From contig CM041776.1 in assembly GCA_023374045.1 (NCBI GenBank), positions 475,405,375-475,469,374 of the forward strand: a DNA stretch of 64,000 bases, in the 5' to 3' direction. The position numbers and the translations under genes were made by a program. The DNA comes from Limonium bicolor (Eukaryota; Streptophyta; Magnoliopsida; Caryophyllales; Plumbaginaceae). The notes under the pieces are model-generated. The model did not search any database, was not told the origin of the DNA, and worked only from the letters and a program-made list of their open reading frames with translations. Shown here one piece after another: positions 12,232-22,270 of this stretch. The first letter of the stretch is position 1, and every line of letters starts with the position of its first letter.

Positions 12232-15200
12232 GCAATGTTATTATCTTCCCCATGTGGAGATATTTTATTTCAATTTAGGTTTCATGTGCAGGTTAGCTTA
12301 CCTCACATTACTTCCTCATTCATGATATAGTTTGCCAAATAACTTGGTTAACCAAAGATGAAGTGGTTTATCGGGTTACAAGCTTTCTTGTGCGTTGGTC
12401 ATTCATGGTGTGTAGTGTGCACACACATTGATTGTTTTTGACAATTACTGTCTCCATAGTGCTGAGCATTGGTTATAGGCTCTAGCTGTGTAGTTCTACT
12501 TGTATGTACATCACCGGAACATCCCAAGAAACTTCAAGGGTTTTCCGGTCCCGTTCTTCAATTGAAGGGTATTCCATCACTGGTAAGTGAAGGTTCTTGT
12601 TGAGGGGTTTGTTTCCACTCATAGGTCTCATGGCGGGGTTTACCATGTTGATGTTTACACAATGGCTCACCACATGCTTGGGTGCATATGAGATATACTT
12701 ACTCCTTTAAGTCATAGTTGTTTGGAAATCTCATTTCCTTTTTCCATCGCCCCTTGACAATATCTATTGCATAGGTTCTATTGTTATAGTAGATGGAAGC
12801 CTATTCTAAGGGTTTACATCTTCACCACCTCGGTGGTCTTCGATTAACGAGGGGTACTTTTCCTCGGGTTTCCCGTAGGGTCCAAATGTGGACTAGGCCA
12901 ATGTTGGCATCATCGCGTTTCTTATGCCCCTGTGCTACCATTGCTATAGGAAGCATGAAGGTAATTAAAAGCTTGTCAACTGTATACTAGACTGATGCTC
13001 TAGTGACAGTGACACTGAGTTGACCATTACTCCAAGTCACTCAGGACGTTCGGTTTGAATTGATGGTCCAGTTGTTGATTTCTTGTCGTATGAGACAATA
13101 TCTCTTGCAAGTTTTGTTATCAAATGGTGTGGGTTATGCAACTGTTAAGGTTTACATATCATAGTTGGTTGATGGCTTTTAAGCCTTATTACTGCAGGTT
13201 ATGCTCGTCGCGAGCTACTTATGCATGTTTCCACTCCATGTATACCCCATAGGTTGGAGGTGTTACTAGGCTCCATGGTAAGTCGTGACATCACGCTTCC
13301 AATCATAGGAGACCCTTTTGGCAATCTGGTGCAAATTTGGGCCTTCTGGTAATTTAGGGTATTTCCTGTTAAGTAAAATCCCTTCGGTGCCCTAACCGAA
13401 TATTCGTTCTAGCTCATGTGCTCTTATCATGACGCTTGTTCAATTGTTGTTATCTCAGACACCCTTCAAGGATTGCTCCTGAGTGCTGTTAGTTATGTCG
13501 TTACATCCGGCTAATGTTTACGATATGTTGTGTCTACTATACAGTCTTGTGGTATTGTATTTGAGTTATTCCCTTTGGGTTATAACGTCTCCCGTCGTTG
13601 GGTAGACCGTTTATACTTGCTCCTAGTGCTTGAGTCTAGGTTAAATATCCTCTTCGATAATGGATTATAATCAGTGGTAATCTTGTGATCGCTCTTGGGA
13701 ACCCTTCCCGTTTGTTGAGCCTCGTGGTGTTCACGTTAGGCGATAGCCTTACTGTGTTTAGGCTGGGTATACTTTCCAGCTGTCATGTATTTGCTTGATG
13801 TCTCGAGACATGTCCCATGTATATACTTACTAGTTTGTGCATTTTGCACTTTCCAGTTTTTATTCCTTATCTTCAGATGGATTCTCTGAGTTCCTTATAC
13901 TTGGTTGTCTGAAGTATCCTGTTGTTCTGATTTGAACTCACTCATGGTCCGTAGAACGGAGTTGACTACTTCCCGTGTGTCGTTCACTACATGTGTACAT
14001 ACGCGGGGTACCATATTGATACGTTACCACTTACCCGACTATATGTCTGGCCCACAAGCTCCTTCGGAGTGCGGTTGTCCCACATCCCGTAATTGGGTAC
14101 ACTCGTAGTGTTCGTCACACGCCTAGGTGAAGTATTCTGTTGTCAACTCCTCTTGTATCATTCTATGATACTCACCGTAATTATGTTGGTTCGGTTTTTA
14201 AAATCCAAGGTTTTAAAAGAAGGTTTGTGGTTTTGAAAGAAAACTTGGTTTGAAAATAACGGTTCGGTGTTAAAAGACGTTCTTCATGGCCTAGCCATGT
14301 TTGAGGTCTTGACCAAGTCCAGCTTCTTGCTGACTGGTATGTCCTTATTACAATGGTCGGGCTGCTGAGCCTTTCCAGGTTTCCATTCTTCCAGTTTCAG
14401 GATTTGTGATCCGGTAGTAGCTTCATTGCAGTCACGGTACATTACTATGTACTTGTGGTGTGTTAGAAGTCCTCCACATGTTCTTGTTCTTACTGCACTT
14501 GCCGTGGCAAGTGCGTGGTACTGGTGGTTTTTGGGTAACCCTATACCGGTCACGGTGTGGGTTCCACTCGTATTTGGGTAGTCTTGTTGACTCTTCCCTT
14601 GATCTTATTGATCTATGTCTTGGATACTTGATCTTTTAAGTAGTTCCTCTGTGATCTTGACATGACTGTCGTTGATCGGGGTACTTCTCCAATCCTTGGA
14701 GATCCCCATCAATTTAGTTTGTGTTTTTCCTTATTGCTCGTTCCCACTGGTTTACCGTGGCGATTGAGCCTTAACTGGTTTAGGCACTACCCTTGTAGTC
14801 CTATCGGTTCATATCCTGCGGATATCCTTGTAGCTGTGTAAGCTATGTCGGCCAGGTATTGTAACCTTTTGGCGTTATATTTTTGGAGTTAGCCACTCCT
14901 GACTATGTCCTTAGTCAGCTAGCATACCATTGGTGGTATTACTTAGCTATTACTGTCCCGTAGACTTATGTCTCGGGTTTTGTTACAGTTCCTTTTTCCC
15001 GCTTCGTTGTGCTTAGTGCTTCTTTTCCTGTTGCTGGTTGGTTAGCCAGGTTCCGCGACTGCTAAGCATGTCGCCCCATGCTGTTGTAAGTTGTAGCCTC
15101 CTTATGGCTGGAGTACTCATTCCACCGCTATTAAGTGCGGGTATTGTTGTTCAACCGGGAATTATCTCCGGAGCTTCCAATCCTTGGTATCTACTATATG

Positions 15201-15393
15201 TCAGGTTCTTTCCTTCTCTCTGGCGTACTTTCCCAAGTTATGCAGTGGGGATGAGGTGGGCGGGACTGGTATTGTAGGTATCCGGTACACACCGGTGGTT
15301 CCTAACTAGCATATCTCTAATGCTAACACTCAGCCCTTAGCCCTAAGCTCCTAATTCTTAACTCGGTATTTCCTAGACTCGGCATTTCCAGTC
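12232..15393 (-). other. Interior of outer element, 5' part, non-coding
   Basis: About 3.2 kb between the nested insertion and the PBS. The minus-strand leader next to the PBS (about 15300-15393) resembles the leaders of elements A and B, with repeated taccgag/taggaa phrases. Where A and B then start gag, no gag frame is found here. Short frames such as 14284-14553 (minus) have no recognised domain. Confidence 0.6.
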
Positions 15394-15421
15394 ATCAGAG
15401 CGATACTTCGCTCTGATACCA
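15394..15421 (-). other. Primer-binding site inside a stem-loop (outer element)
   Basis: TGGTATCAGAGC on the minus strand (15410-15421) matches the initiator-Met-tRNA-type PBS used by many plant LTR elements. ATCAGAGCGA at 15394-15403 and TCGCTCTGAT at 15408-15417 form a perfect 10-bp stem with a 4-base loop that overlaps the PBS. The same structure occurs in element B, and a covarying version in element A. Confidence 0.85.
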
Positions 15422-15529
15422 CTTTTTGTAACACCCCTACCATTAATACAATCATTACCGTCCAATCTCCTCGTGCTTTCAAAGTCATGCAGCGGATACA
15501 TACTTACATACAGTGGGTGATACAATGCC

Positions 15530-15551
15530 GTTAGTCACCCACGTGACTAAC
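15530..15551 (-). other. Stem-loop near LTR 3' end (outer element)
   Basis: GTTAGTCAC (15530-15538) pairs perfectly with GTGACTAAC (15543-15551) across a 4-base loop. Elements A and B have stem-loops at the corresponding place with different but still paired bases. Confidence 0.65.
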
Positions 15552-15949
15552 AAGGCTACTACTTCTACATACAGCATCGGTCTGATGGACCGAAATATCC
15601 GAGTACTACACAGTGCGAGTCTTACTACATTTACGAATCAAATACTACAATTCCCATTCCATACGATCCACAAGTTCAATATAGTACAATATCGATCACC
15701 GAGTTTACTGAGATCCTTATGCAAGAATATTACCTCTTCCAAACTCATACATACTCACTAGGAGTCTACCCACTACCCATTCCTCACAACTACTTGCTTC
15801 CAGAATAAAGGGTTGTGCCACCGGTCTCTTACCTTGACCAAACTGCTTCGGGTACCTGCACACTAAAAACGTTCCCCCGAGGGGGTCAGCTTTCGCTGAG
15901 CATGATAACCGCATACCCCGCGTACTAGTGAGGGTACACCGACCACTTG

Positions 15950-16280
15950 GTCAAATACATGCGGTTCATTTTATTCATACATACATGCATACATGCTCTT
16001 ATACATAATATTACAATACATTACACAAGAAATACATGCATACGCATCAATACACTCTCTTCAATGCATACATGGTAACCAATACAAGCCATCAGATACA
16101 TTCTTACCTTCCCGAGATCCGCATTACACAATACATATACAATACATACGCAATACATACACAATACATATCCTTGTTAGCTCATGTTGGTCCACCTGGG
16201 TTAATCGGGTGGAGATTACTCTTTTACTCGTTCCACAGTACTTACACATACTTACTCATACTCATACATACTTACTTACT
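15950..16280. repeat. ATAC/CATA-rich simple-sequence region
   Basis: Loose tetranucleotide repetition (catacatacatgcatac, acttactcatac). Frames at 15993-16383 follow from this composition. Confidence 0.7.
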
Positions 16281-17083
16281 TACTCTTACTCACGTTAAGT
16301 TGTCGGGACCTCCGGCCCGGGGACTACTCCGTCCCACCAGCGGGATTTACTTGACTCACCAATCTGGGATGCTACCCATTTAAGGGGTTTGGGCTGCGGA
16401 CCAGTTTAAGAGTCAGGAATCGGATCCAACCTCTTGTGTCTCCTCATCCTCACGCGTGGCCGAAACTATATCGGACTTCTACTCATTCCAATTTACTCAC
16501 TTAAGTTAGGAGTTAGGTAGTTAGGAATTAGTAGAAGTCAACATCGAGGCCACATACACAAATACATTGCTCAATACACATTCATACGAAATACAATGCA
16601 ATACTTAAGTACAATACAAGATTCAAATACAGTTCATCATCATTCATATATTTCATGAATTATACAAACTATTGTTCAAGACAAATATCAAGAACAATGT
16701 AAACAAGCACAAGTAAGTGCAATATAGTCCGATTCATGCATTTATCTTATTAGGTGATCAAATAAGCACACAAATCGGGGTAACCAGATTAGGATACAGG
16801 GCATGAAGAAATCATACCATTCACCGTTGTACTTGTATCCGACGTTCCTCCGGTGTTCACAATTCAAATCCTATGATATACATACAATCGAGTGATTAAT
16901 CTAACTATCATCAACTTAACTCGATTACTCTCACGTTTCCTAACTCATACTTACTAAGTCTCTGAAGTTCTTATACTTACACATTGTTGACTTTCTTTAA
17001 GTTTATTTCCTTACTTAACATTGGTATACTTACATATATGTACATATGTATATGTGGGTATACACCCTTTTTTTGTATGACTC

Positions 17084-17408
17084 GACCGACCTTACAAGTC
17101 CGGTCCCAAGGTCGGTCGAAGTCAGTAGGACAATACGCTGGGAAAATTTCAGGGCCGACCGACCTTGCAAGTCCGGTCCCAAGGTCGGTCCATTCCAGTA
17201 AGTTACACGACGGAAAATTTTTGGCCTGACCGACCTTGCAAGTCCGGTCGCAAGGTCGGTCCATTCCAGTAAGTTACATGACGGGAAATTCTTCTGGCCG
17301 ACTGACCTTGCATGTCCGGTCCCAAGGTCGGTCTATTCCAGAAGGTTTCCGCTCTTTGTAGATCTGGGCTCGACCGACCTTGCAAGTTCGGTCCCAAGGT
17401 TGGTCCGG
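17084..17408. repeat. Five-copy tandem hairpin array in LTR of outer element
   Basis: Five copies with a ~71-bp period start near 17084, 17157, 17228, 17300 and 17372. The core of copy 2 is GACCGACCTTG, a 12-base spacer, then CAAGGTCGGTC: a perfect 11-bp inverted repeat. Between cores the spacers also resemble one another (cattccagtaagttac). It is a tandem repeat whose unit contains a hairpin. Confidence 0.9.
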
Positions 17409-19600
17409 CCCAGTATTTCAGTGTTGAATTCTGTTTTCAGTTCTATACTTTGCCCATTGTTTCTCCAATCCTCCTACATGTAATCCCACATGTTTAAACA
17501 CTACCTAGGCCCTCCAAATTGCCTTAGTTCATCCACCAAGTTCCCTACTAAATCCATCAATCAACTTACACAATTTCCTCATTTCCTTTCCACACTTACA
17601 ATAGTTTTTCATCCTTCAATGCTACAGATTTTTGTTCCAACTTCTTACACTCAATACTCCTACTACTAATACCATTATTAGCATCCCAAATGCCTTATCT
17701 TACCATGACAATTCCTTTCCAAGCAATTGCACCATTTGTACCCAAGTCCAACCTTCATTTTACCAAGTCTTATACTCTAGTTCTTCCTAGTTTCTCCAAG
17801 GCAATCCAATACCTCTTGCTACAGCTTTTACATTCTTTCATTCTCATACTATAACTACTACTCCATGATTACTAAACATCCTCACTCAATCCAATACATA
17901 CCTTGGTTCTCCCATTCACCATGTCATCCAATAATTCACAATTCCTACCAAAATTTCGCCATAGTTCACCTACAATTCTCACTTATCCACACATATCCAT
18001 TATTACCAAAATCATTCCTATTCTAGCCACACCCATACAAGGGTCCTACCAGCACTCAAGCAATTCTCAATACATCAATACACCATCAACTTCAATACCA
18101 ATATACATACACAATCATTTGGCTCTAAGGCCTATAATCCACATACTTACTCACAAATACTTAAACTTCCACAACTACAATACTAATACAATGTTTGGGT
18201 TCTTTTATTTTTTTACCCATTCCCATTACTCTAATGCATTAAAATTAAGCATTAAGAACAAGCTCTTACCTTAAGCTTATATTTCTATCTTTTCTTTTTC
18301 AATTCTCCTCCTTCTCTTTTTCTTGCAAAAATCGACCATATGAGGAATGGAGTTGCCAAACTCCATTCCCATCACCCAAATCACACAAAACATGTATAAT
18401 TAAAATACTAACCCTTAGATTTATACTAATTCATTGAGATGTTTAAAGCACAAATTCTAGGGTTTACCTTTGAAGTGTTTTAGGAGGGGTTTTATCCCTT
18501 GGTTCAAGAAGGTGATTCCACCACCATTTCAAGGTTGAATTGGTGCTCAAAAGAGAGAGAAAAATAGAGCATTATAATGGGGTAAAAATCGGTTACAAAG
18601 GATGGTGAAGGAAACTTGAGATTTTCATGAAGCTTTTTACCTTAATGGAGAGAAGAGACTCCAAGCTACCCATTGATGCTATTTTCTCTTTGAATGGGGA
18701 AAACCCATGGAGATGAACTTCCTCATTTTTAGATTTTGAAAAGAGGGAAGTGTAGAGAATGAAGAGGGGAGCAAGAATATGTAGTTATTTTTACATTTGG
18801 AGGTCACATGAGGAAGGAGCATGAAGAAGAAGTGAGAAAGCCATGGGAGCTTCCTTTGGAGCTTCAAAATCACCAGCACAAGGGAGGAGGAAGAGAGAGA
18901 GTACGGTGGGGCGAAGGAAGGAAAGAGAGGGGTGAGTGAAATGAGAGAGTGAGGTGAGAGAAAAGGGGTAAAGTACCCTTTTCACTTTATTACTTTGTGC
19001 TTTTTACTCTCTTATTTAATTAGCTAGTTACATGTGTGTGTGGGGGAGTTATTTTACTGTTCAAAACCGCCCCCCTACAGTTATACTAGTTGGAGAGTTT
19101 CTCGTCTTTTACAGAAAACGCTCGTTATTTTACCCGGTTTAGCACTATTCACTAACCGGGTCCGTTTTCTGGAGTTTTCCCGTTTAATTATTTTTACTGG
19201 TTATTAAGCTTCCATAAATGCTTAATAATTGTTATTTAATGATTTATAATTTTTTTACGGGTTCGTTTGACCACTTAAAGTCACGTTTTCGGGTTTTCTC
19301 GAAAAACGTGCGCTAAAGCTCTATTAGTGTTTTAATACATTATTTGGATCCGTTTTCTTCAGGAGTTGTTCCCATATATTATTTTGGTCTTATTAAACCC
19401 TAGGGATCCACATAATACGCTAACCAAGGTCTCATACCTCATATGGTTAGTTAACGCTTATTTAGCGTTTTTTGCTTTTTAAGCGTTTCCTTATTTCTTT
19501 TGGATTTATTTTCCCTTACCAATATTTCTTAATCATTATTAGGCTCTTAAATAAGGATTAGAATAGTCTTAATCACTATATTTAAGTTCGGGGTATTTCA

Positions 19601-19741
19601 CTTCCCATGTCCGGACACAAGTTTGGACCAAGCTTTATTTGCACTTTTAGGACTCGTTTGGTGTCCGTTTTCGAAGCCGTTTTCACCGTTAGATTTGTAA
19701 TTTAATCATCTATGGTTTAGGGAAAAATCTAGGGTGTTACA
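19601..19741 (+). repeat. Remnant of an LTR 3' end
   Basis: Sequence outside the outer element that ends in agggtgttaca, the terminal sequence of the A/B-type LTRs. It also contains a gtccggacacaagtttggac phrase like the hairpin array of element B's LTR. No PBS follows; it joins directly to an RT fragment. Confidence 0.5.
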
Positions 19742-19903
19742 GCAACTATGTTATCTACTCGACAAAGGGTTTATACGCTCGGGCGTATCACCGTGGGGAG
19801 CACCAGTCCTCTTCGTGAAGAAGAAGGACGGTAGCCTCCGCCTCTACATTGACTACCGCGAATTGAATGTGGTCACTATAAAGAACAAGTATCCATTGCC
19901 ACG
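19742..19903 (+). pseudogene. pol: Ty3/gypsy reverse transcriptase fragment
   Basis: About 54 codons closely matching the start of the RT domain in element A (41957-42120), including [18 protein letters not shown] and IDYRELN. It begins abruptly after an LTR end and stops abruptly at CCACGC, where copia sequence follows. It is too short to be functional and is the junction piece of a rearranged locus. Confidence 0.85.
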
Positions 19904-20596
19904 CAAGCCTAGTTATCAGGAAGACTATGTTTACAACACAGTTTTCCGAGATGTATTAGATGAGAGAGTGTATAGATACAAAAATACCCAAGCTCATTCA
20001 ATGTCAAATTATGCAAGCTTGACCGAGATAAAGCCTTTCTTTTATATTGATTTATTATCGGTTGACTCCAAGGGTGTCATGGACATGTCTAAACCAAACT
20101 CTTATCAAGAAGTTGTCGTTCATGATCATTGGTAGAAAGCAATGAAAGAAGAGTTGCAAGCTCTAGAGGAAAATGACACATGGGAAGTAGTTGTTTTAGC
20201 AAAGGGCAAGAATGTCATAGGATGCAAATGGGTTGACAAAGTGAAACTCAAATCAGATGGCACATTAGAAAGATACAAGGCCCTGTGGCTAAAGGATTTA
20301 CACAACGACATGGTTTAGAATACAATGAAACATTTTCTCCTGTTGTTAAGTTAACTACAATATGTGCACTTATTGTCGTTGCTCTCAAGAAGGGATGGAT
20401 AATCAACTAATTAGATGTGAACAATGTCTTTTTGCATGGTAATCTTGATGAAGAGGTTTACATGAGAATACCTCACGAAATTGAGGTAGTACTTCAATAC
20501 AAAGCTTGTCGGTTAAAGAAATCTTTGTATGGTCTCAAGCAGGCATCTCGACAATGGTTTTCTAAACTTGCAAGTTTTCTTCGCATTGTCGATTTC
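19904..20596 (+). pseudogene. pol: Copia reverse transcriptase, N-terminal half
   Basis: Conserved copia RT features appear in order: [30 protein letters not shown], a block matching the NETFSPV region, a catalytic-block-A piece with [15 protein letters not shown], and [16 protein letters not shown]. In-frame stops (for example after HDHW near 20135) and frame changes break it. It ends at ATTTC (20592-20596), the target duplication of the nested element, and resumes at 26268. Confidence 0.85.
20592..20596. repeat. Target site duplication ATTTC (left copy)
   Basis: Repeated exactly at 26268-26272, outside both LTRs of the element at 20597-26267. The interrupted copia RT confirms the ends. Confidence 0.9.
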
Positions 20597-20869
20597 TGAT
20601 AAGTGTCCAAATGAGCATGTTTTATAGGTGTATTTCATATATAATATTAGCACTTTTCTTGCTCATTTCTCCACTTCAGTTAGTTTTCCTCTAGTTTATG
20701 TTTTATTGTTTATCTCACAAATTTATTGGTTTAACATGAGGAAAACCGAGCTGGGAGTAAAGTAGACGAAGAGACAAACGCATAGACGCAAACGACTCAG
20801 AAAATGGGGTCCAAACGAAGAATCTAGAGCCAGTCGAAGTTTGAAGGAAAATAGGTCACGGTCATACTT

Positions 20870-21135
20870 GTGACCGCCTACACAACCGCCTAGCTAGAGG
20901 CGGTCAGGCTTACAACTGCCTAAGGAACCGCCTATAATAGGGCGGACTCCAGGCGGACGGCAGGCGGACTCCAGGCGGACGGCAGGCGGACTCCAGGCGG
21001 ACGGCAGGCGGTCACCAGGCGGACGCTTAGGGCGGAGACAATTTACAACCGCCTAAGAAAGGGCGGACACCATGCGGACGTGAGACCATGCAACCGCATG
21101 GATCTGAGCGGACGCAGAGGCGGTCGTGACTAAAA
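20870..21135. repeat. GC-rich CCGCC/GGCGG repeat and dyad cluster
   Basis: Includes ACCGCCT-AGCTAG-AGGCGGT (7-bp stem) and a run of about six direct repeats of a ggcggac-type phrase. The same cluster is in the other LTR (24905-25165), and a related one is in the Athila-like LTRs. Confidence 0.8.
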
Positions 21136-21304
21136 TCAGTCACGAAACAGTTTTCTTCTTCGCTCGTCGACTTCGCTCGTCGACTTCGCCCGTCGACCTA
21201 TCTGCAACTTATTCATCTACTCTTCACGCGTTCTGTCCCCTGAGCAATCAATGAGCAAATCTCTTCACGCGTGATCCAGCTCTATCTTCAATCTTCCTTT
21301 CTCC

Positions 21305-21312
21305 TATATAAA
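21305..21312 (+). promoter_or_regulatory. TATA box candidate in 5' LTR
   Basis: TATATAAA in a pyrimidine-rich setting just after the GC-rich cluster. The equivalent place in the 3' LTR (about 25336) has lost two bases and reads ctattaaac, so only the 5' LTR keeps the box. Confidence 0.5.
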
Positions 21313-22252
21313 CGCACGTAACTTCTGCTTCCAAACCCATACATCCTCCACCCATACAATCCATCACCGTACCACTTCACCACACATCACACGTTCATCT
21401 CATTTCTCTCCTCCCGTCTTCTCCATTTTTATTTCACTTCCCACCATATTCACCTCTAGTCCTATGTATACAAAATAGCAGAACGAATGCAGGAGTGACT
21501 ACAGATGATTTCTACTACTCTTGTTTCTGTTTATCTATTTAACATGTTAGGCTAGAATATTTATACTCTGGGAATGGTTATTATGAGTTTATATTAATTA
21601 TGCAATATTTTTACTGGTTTATTTAAATACAGTTTGTTACGTTTTAAAGGTTATCTCGCCTATTTAATAAATCTCATGAATTTATTAAATTGCATTACTA
21701 AGTCTGTTTTTAATTTCATCGGTTAGAACAGATGGGTTAATTAAGCCGTAAAACTGGGGGAACTTATTTTCATCGTTTAAGTTAGTACTAAGTTGCAAAT
21801 GTAATTCCTTAATACTCCTCTGCCGTTTACAGGCATTTTGCTTGAGTTTTCATCGGACCTTGCATTACAGGTAAACGAGTTCTTATGAGTTTTCATCGGA
21901 CCTTAAGAAAATAACAGGAACCTTGCCAAATTATTAAACCAGTAGAGATAGCTTAATTATGTAGATTATAATAACCTGACCCAGAGTTCCATTTAATTTA
22001 TCTATTAACTTGGTTTATTTAATCTTTCCTTTTTATTTATATTACAAGTCAATTAATCCCCCCTCTTGTGACACGCTTAGGTACTATAATATGTATATTA
22101 GTCCCACGGTTCGATAGCCGGTCGCTTACATTTCACTATACTACTGCGACCGGGATTTGTTTGCAGCCCGACGTTTATTTTGAGTTTTAATTTATTTTCT
22201 TTTCTTTTAATTTTACACCAGTTTAACCACTCAGATATACACGTCTGCAAAA

Positions 22253-22270
22253 TGGCGCCGTTGCCGGGGA
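22253..22270 (+). other. Primer-binding site of non-autonomous Athila-type element
   Basis: TGGCGCCGTTGCCGGGGA three bases after the LTR end; identical to the PBS of the Athila-like element at 59726-59743. Confidence 0.9.

Larger units (their letters stand above)
1..19600 (-). mobile_element. Large non-autonomous Ty3/gypsy-type LTR element (outer element, left end outside window)
   Basis: The element reads on the minus strand. Its 5' LTR is 15427-19600 and its 3' LTR is cut by the window start (1-1173). Seen directly: the LTR termini (TGAAATACCCC at the right end, GTGTTACA reading into the interior), a PBS TGGTATCAGAGC on the minus strand at 15410-15421, and a polypurine tract next to 1173. 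Without the nested Tat-like element the interior is about 5.6 kb and shows no gag, protease, RT or integrase frame. It is therefore a large retrotransposon derivative that would depend on another element's proteins. LTR termini, PBS stem-loop and the first part of the leader resemble elements A (34801) and B (43782), so those or their relatives are the likely helpers. That dependence is inference. Confidence 0.8.
15427..19600 (-). repeat. 5' LTR of outer element (4.17 kb)
   Basis: Bounded on the minus strand by TGAAATACCCC (19600) and GGGGTGTTACA (15427), with the PBS five bases beyond the inner end. The outer 1.17 kb matches 1-1173. It carries a stem-loop near the inner end (15530-15551), an ATAC-rich simple-repeat region (about 15950-16280) and a five-copy hairpin array (17084-17408). 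No coding frame is supported. Confidence 0.85.
20597..22249 (+). repeat. 5' LTR of non-autonomous Athila-type element
   Basis: Runs TGATAAGTGTCC to CACGTCTGCA and is nearly identical to 24632-26267. It contains the GC-rich aggcgg/ccgcct repeat cluster (20870-21135) and a TATATAAA box at 21305-21312. Confidence 0.9.

Noticed and set aside
17084..17408. Regularly spaced repeats resembling a CRISPR array
   Set aside because: The spacers are also repeated, the units are long hairpins inside an LTR, and the DNA is plant nuclear.
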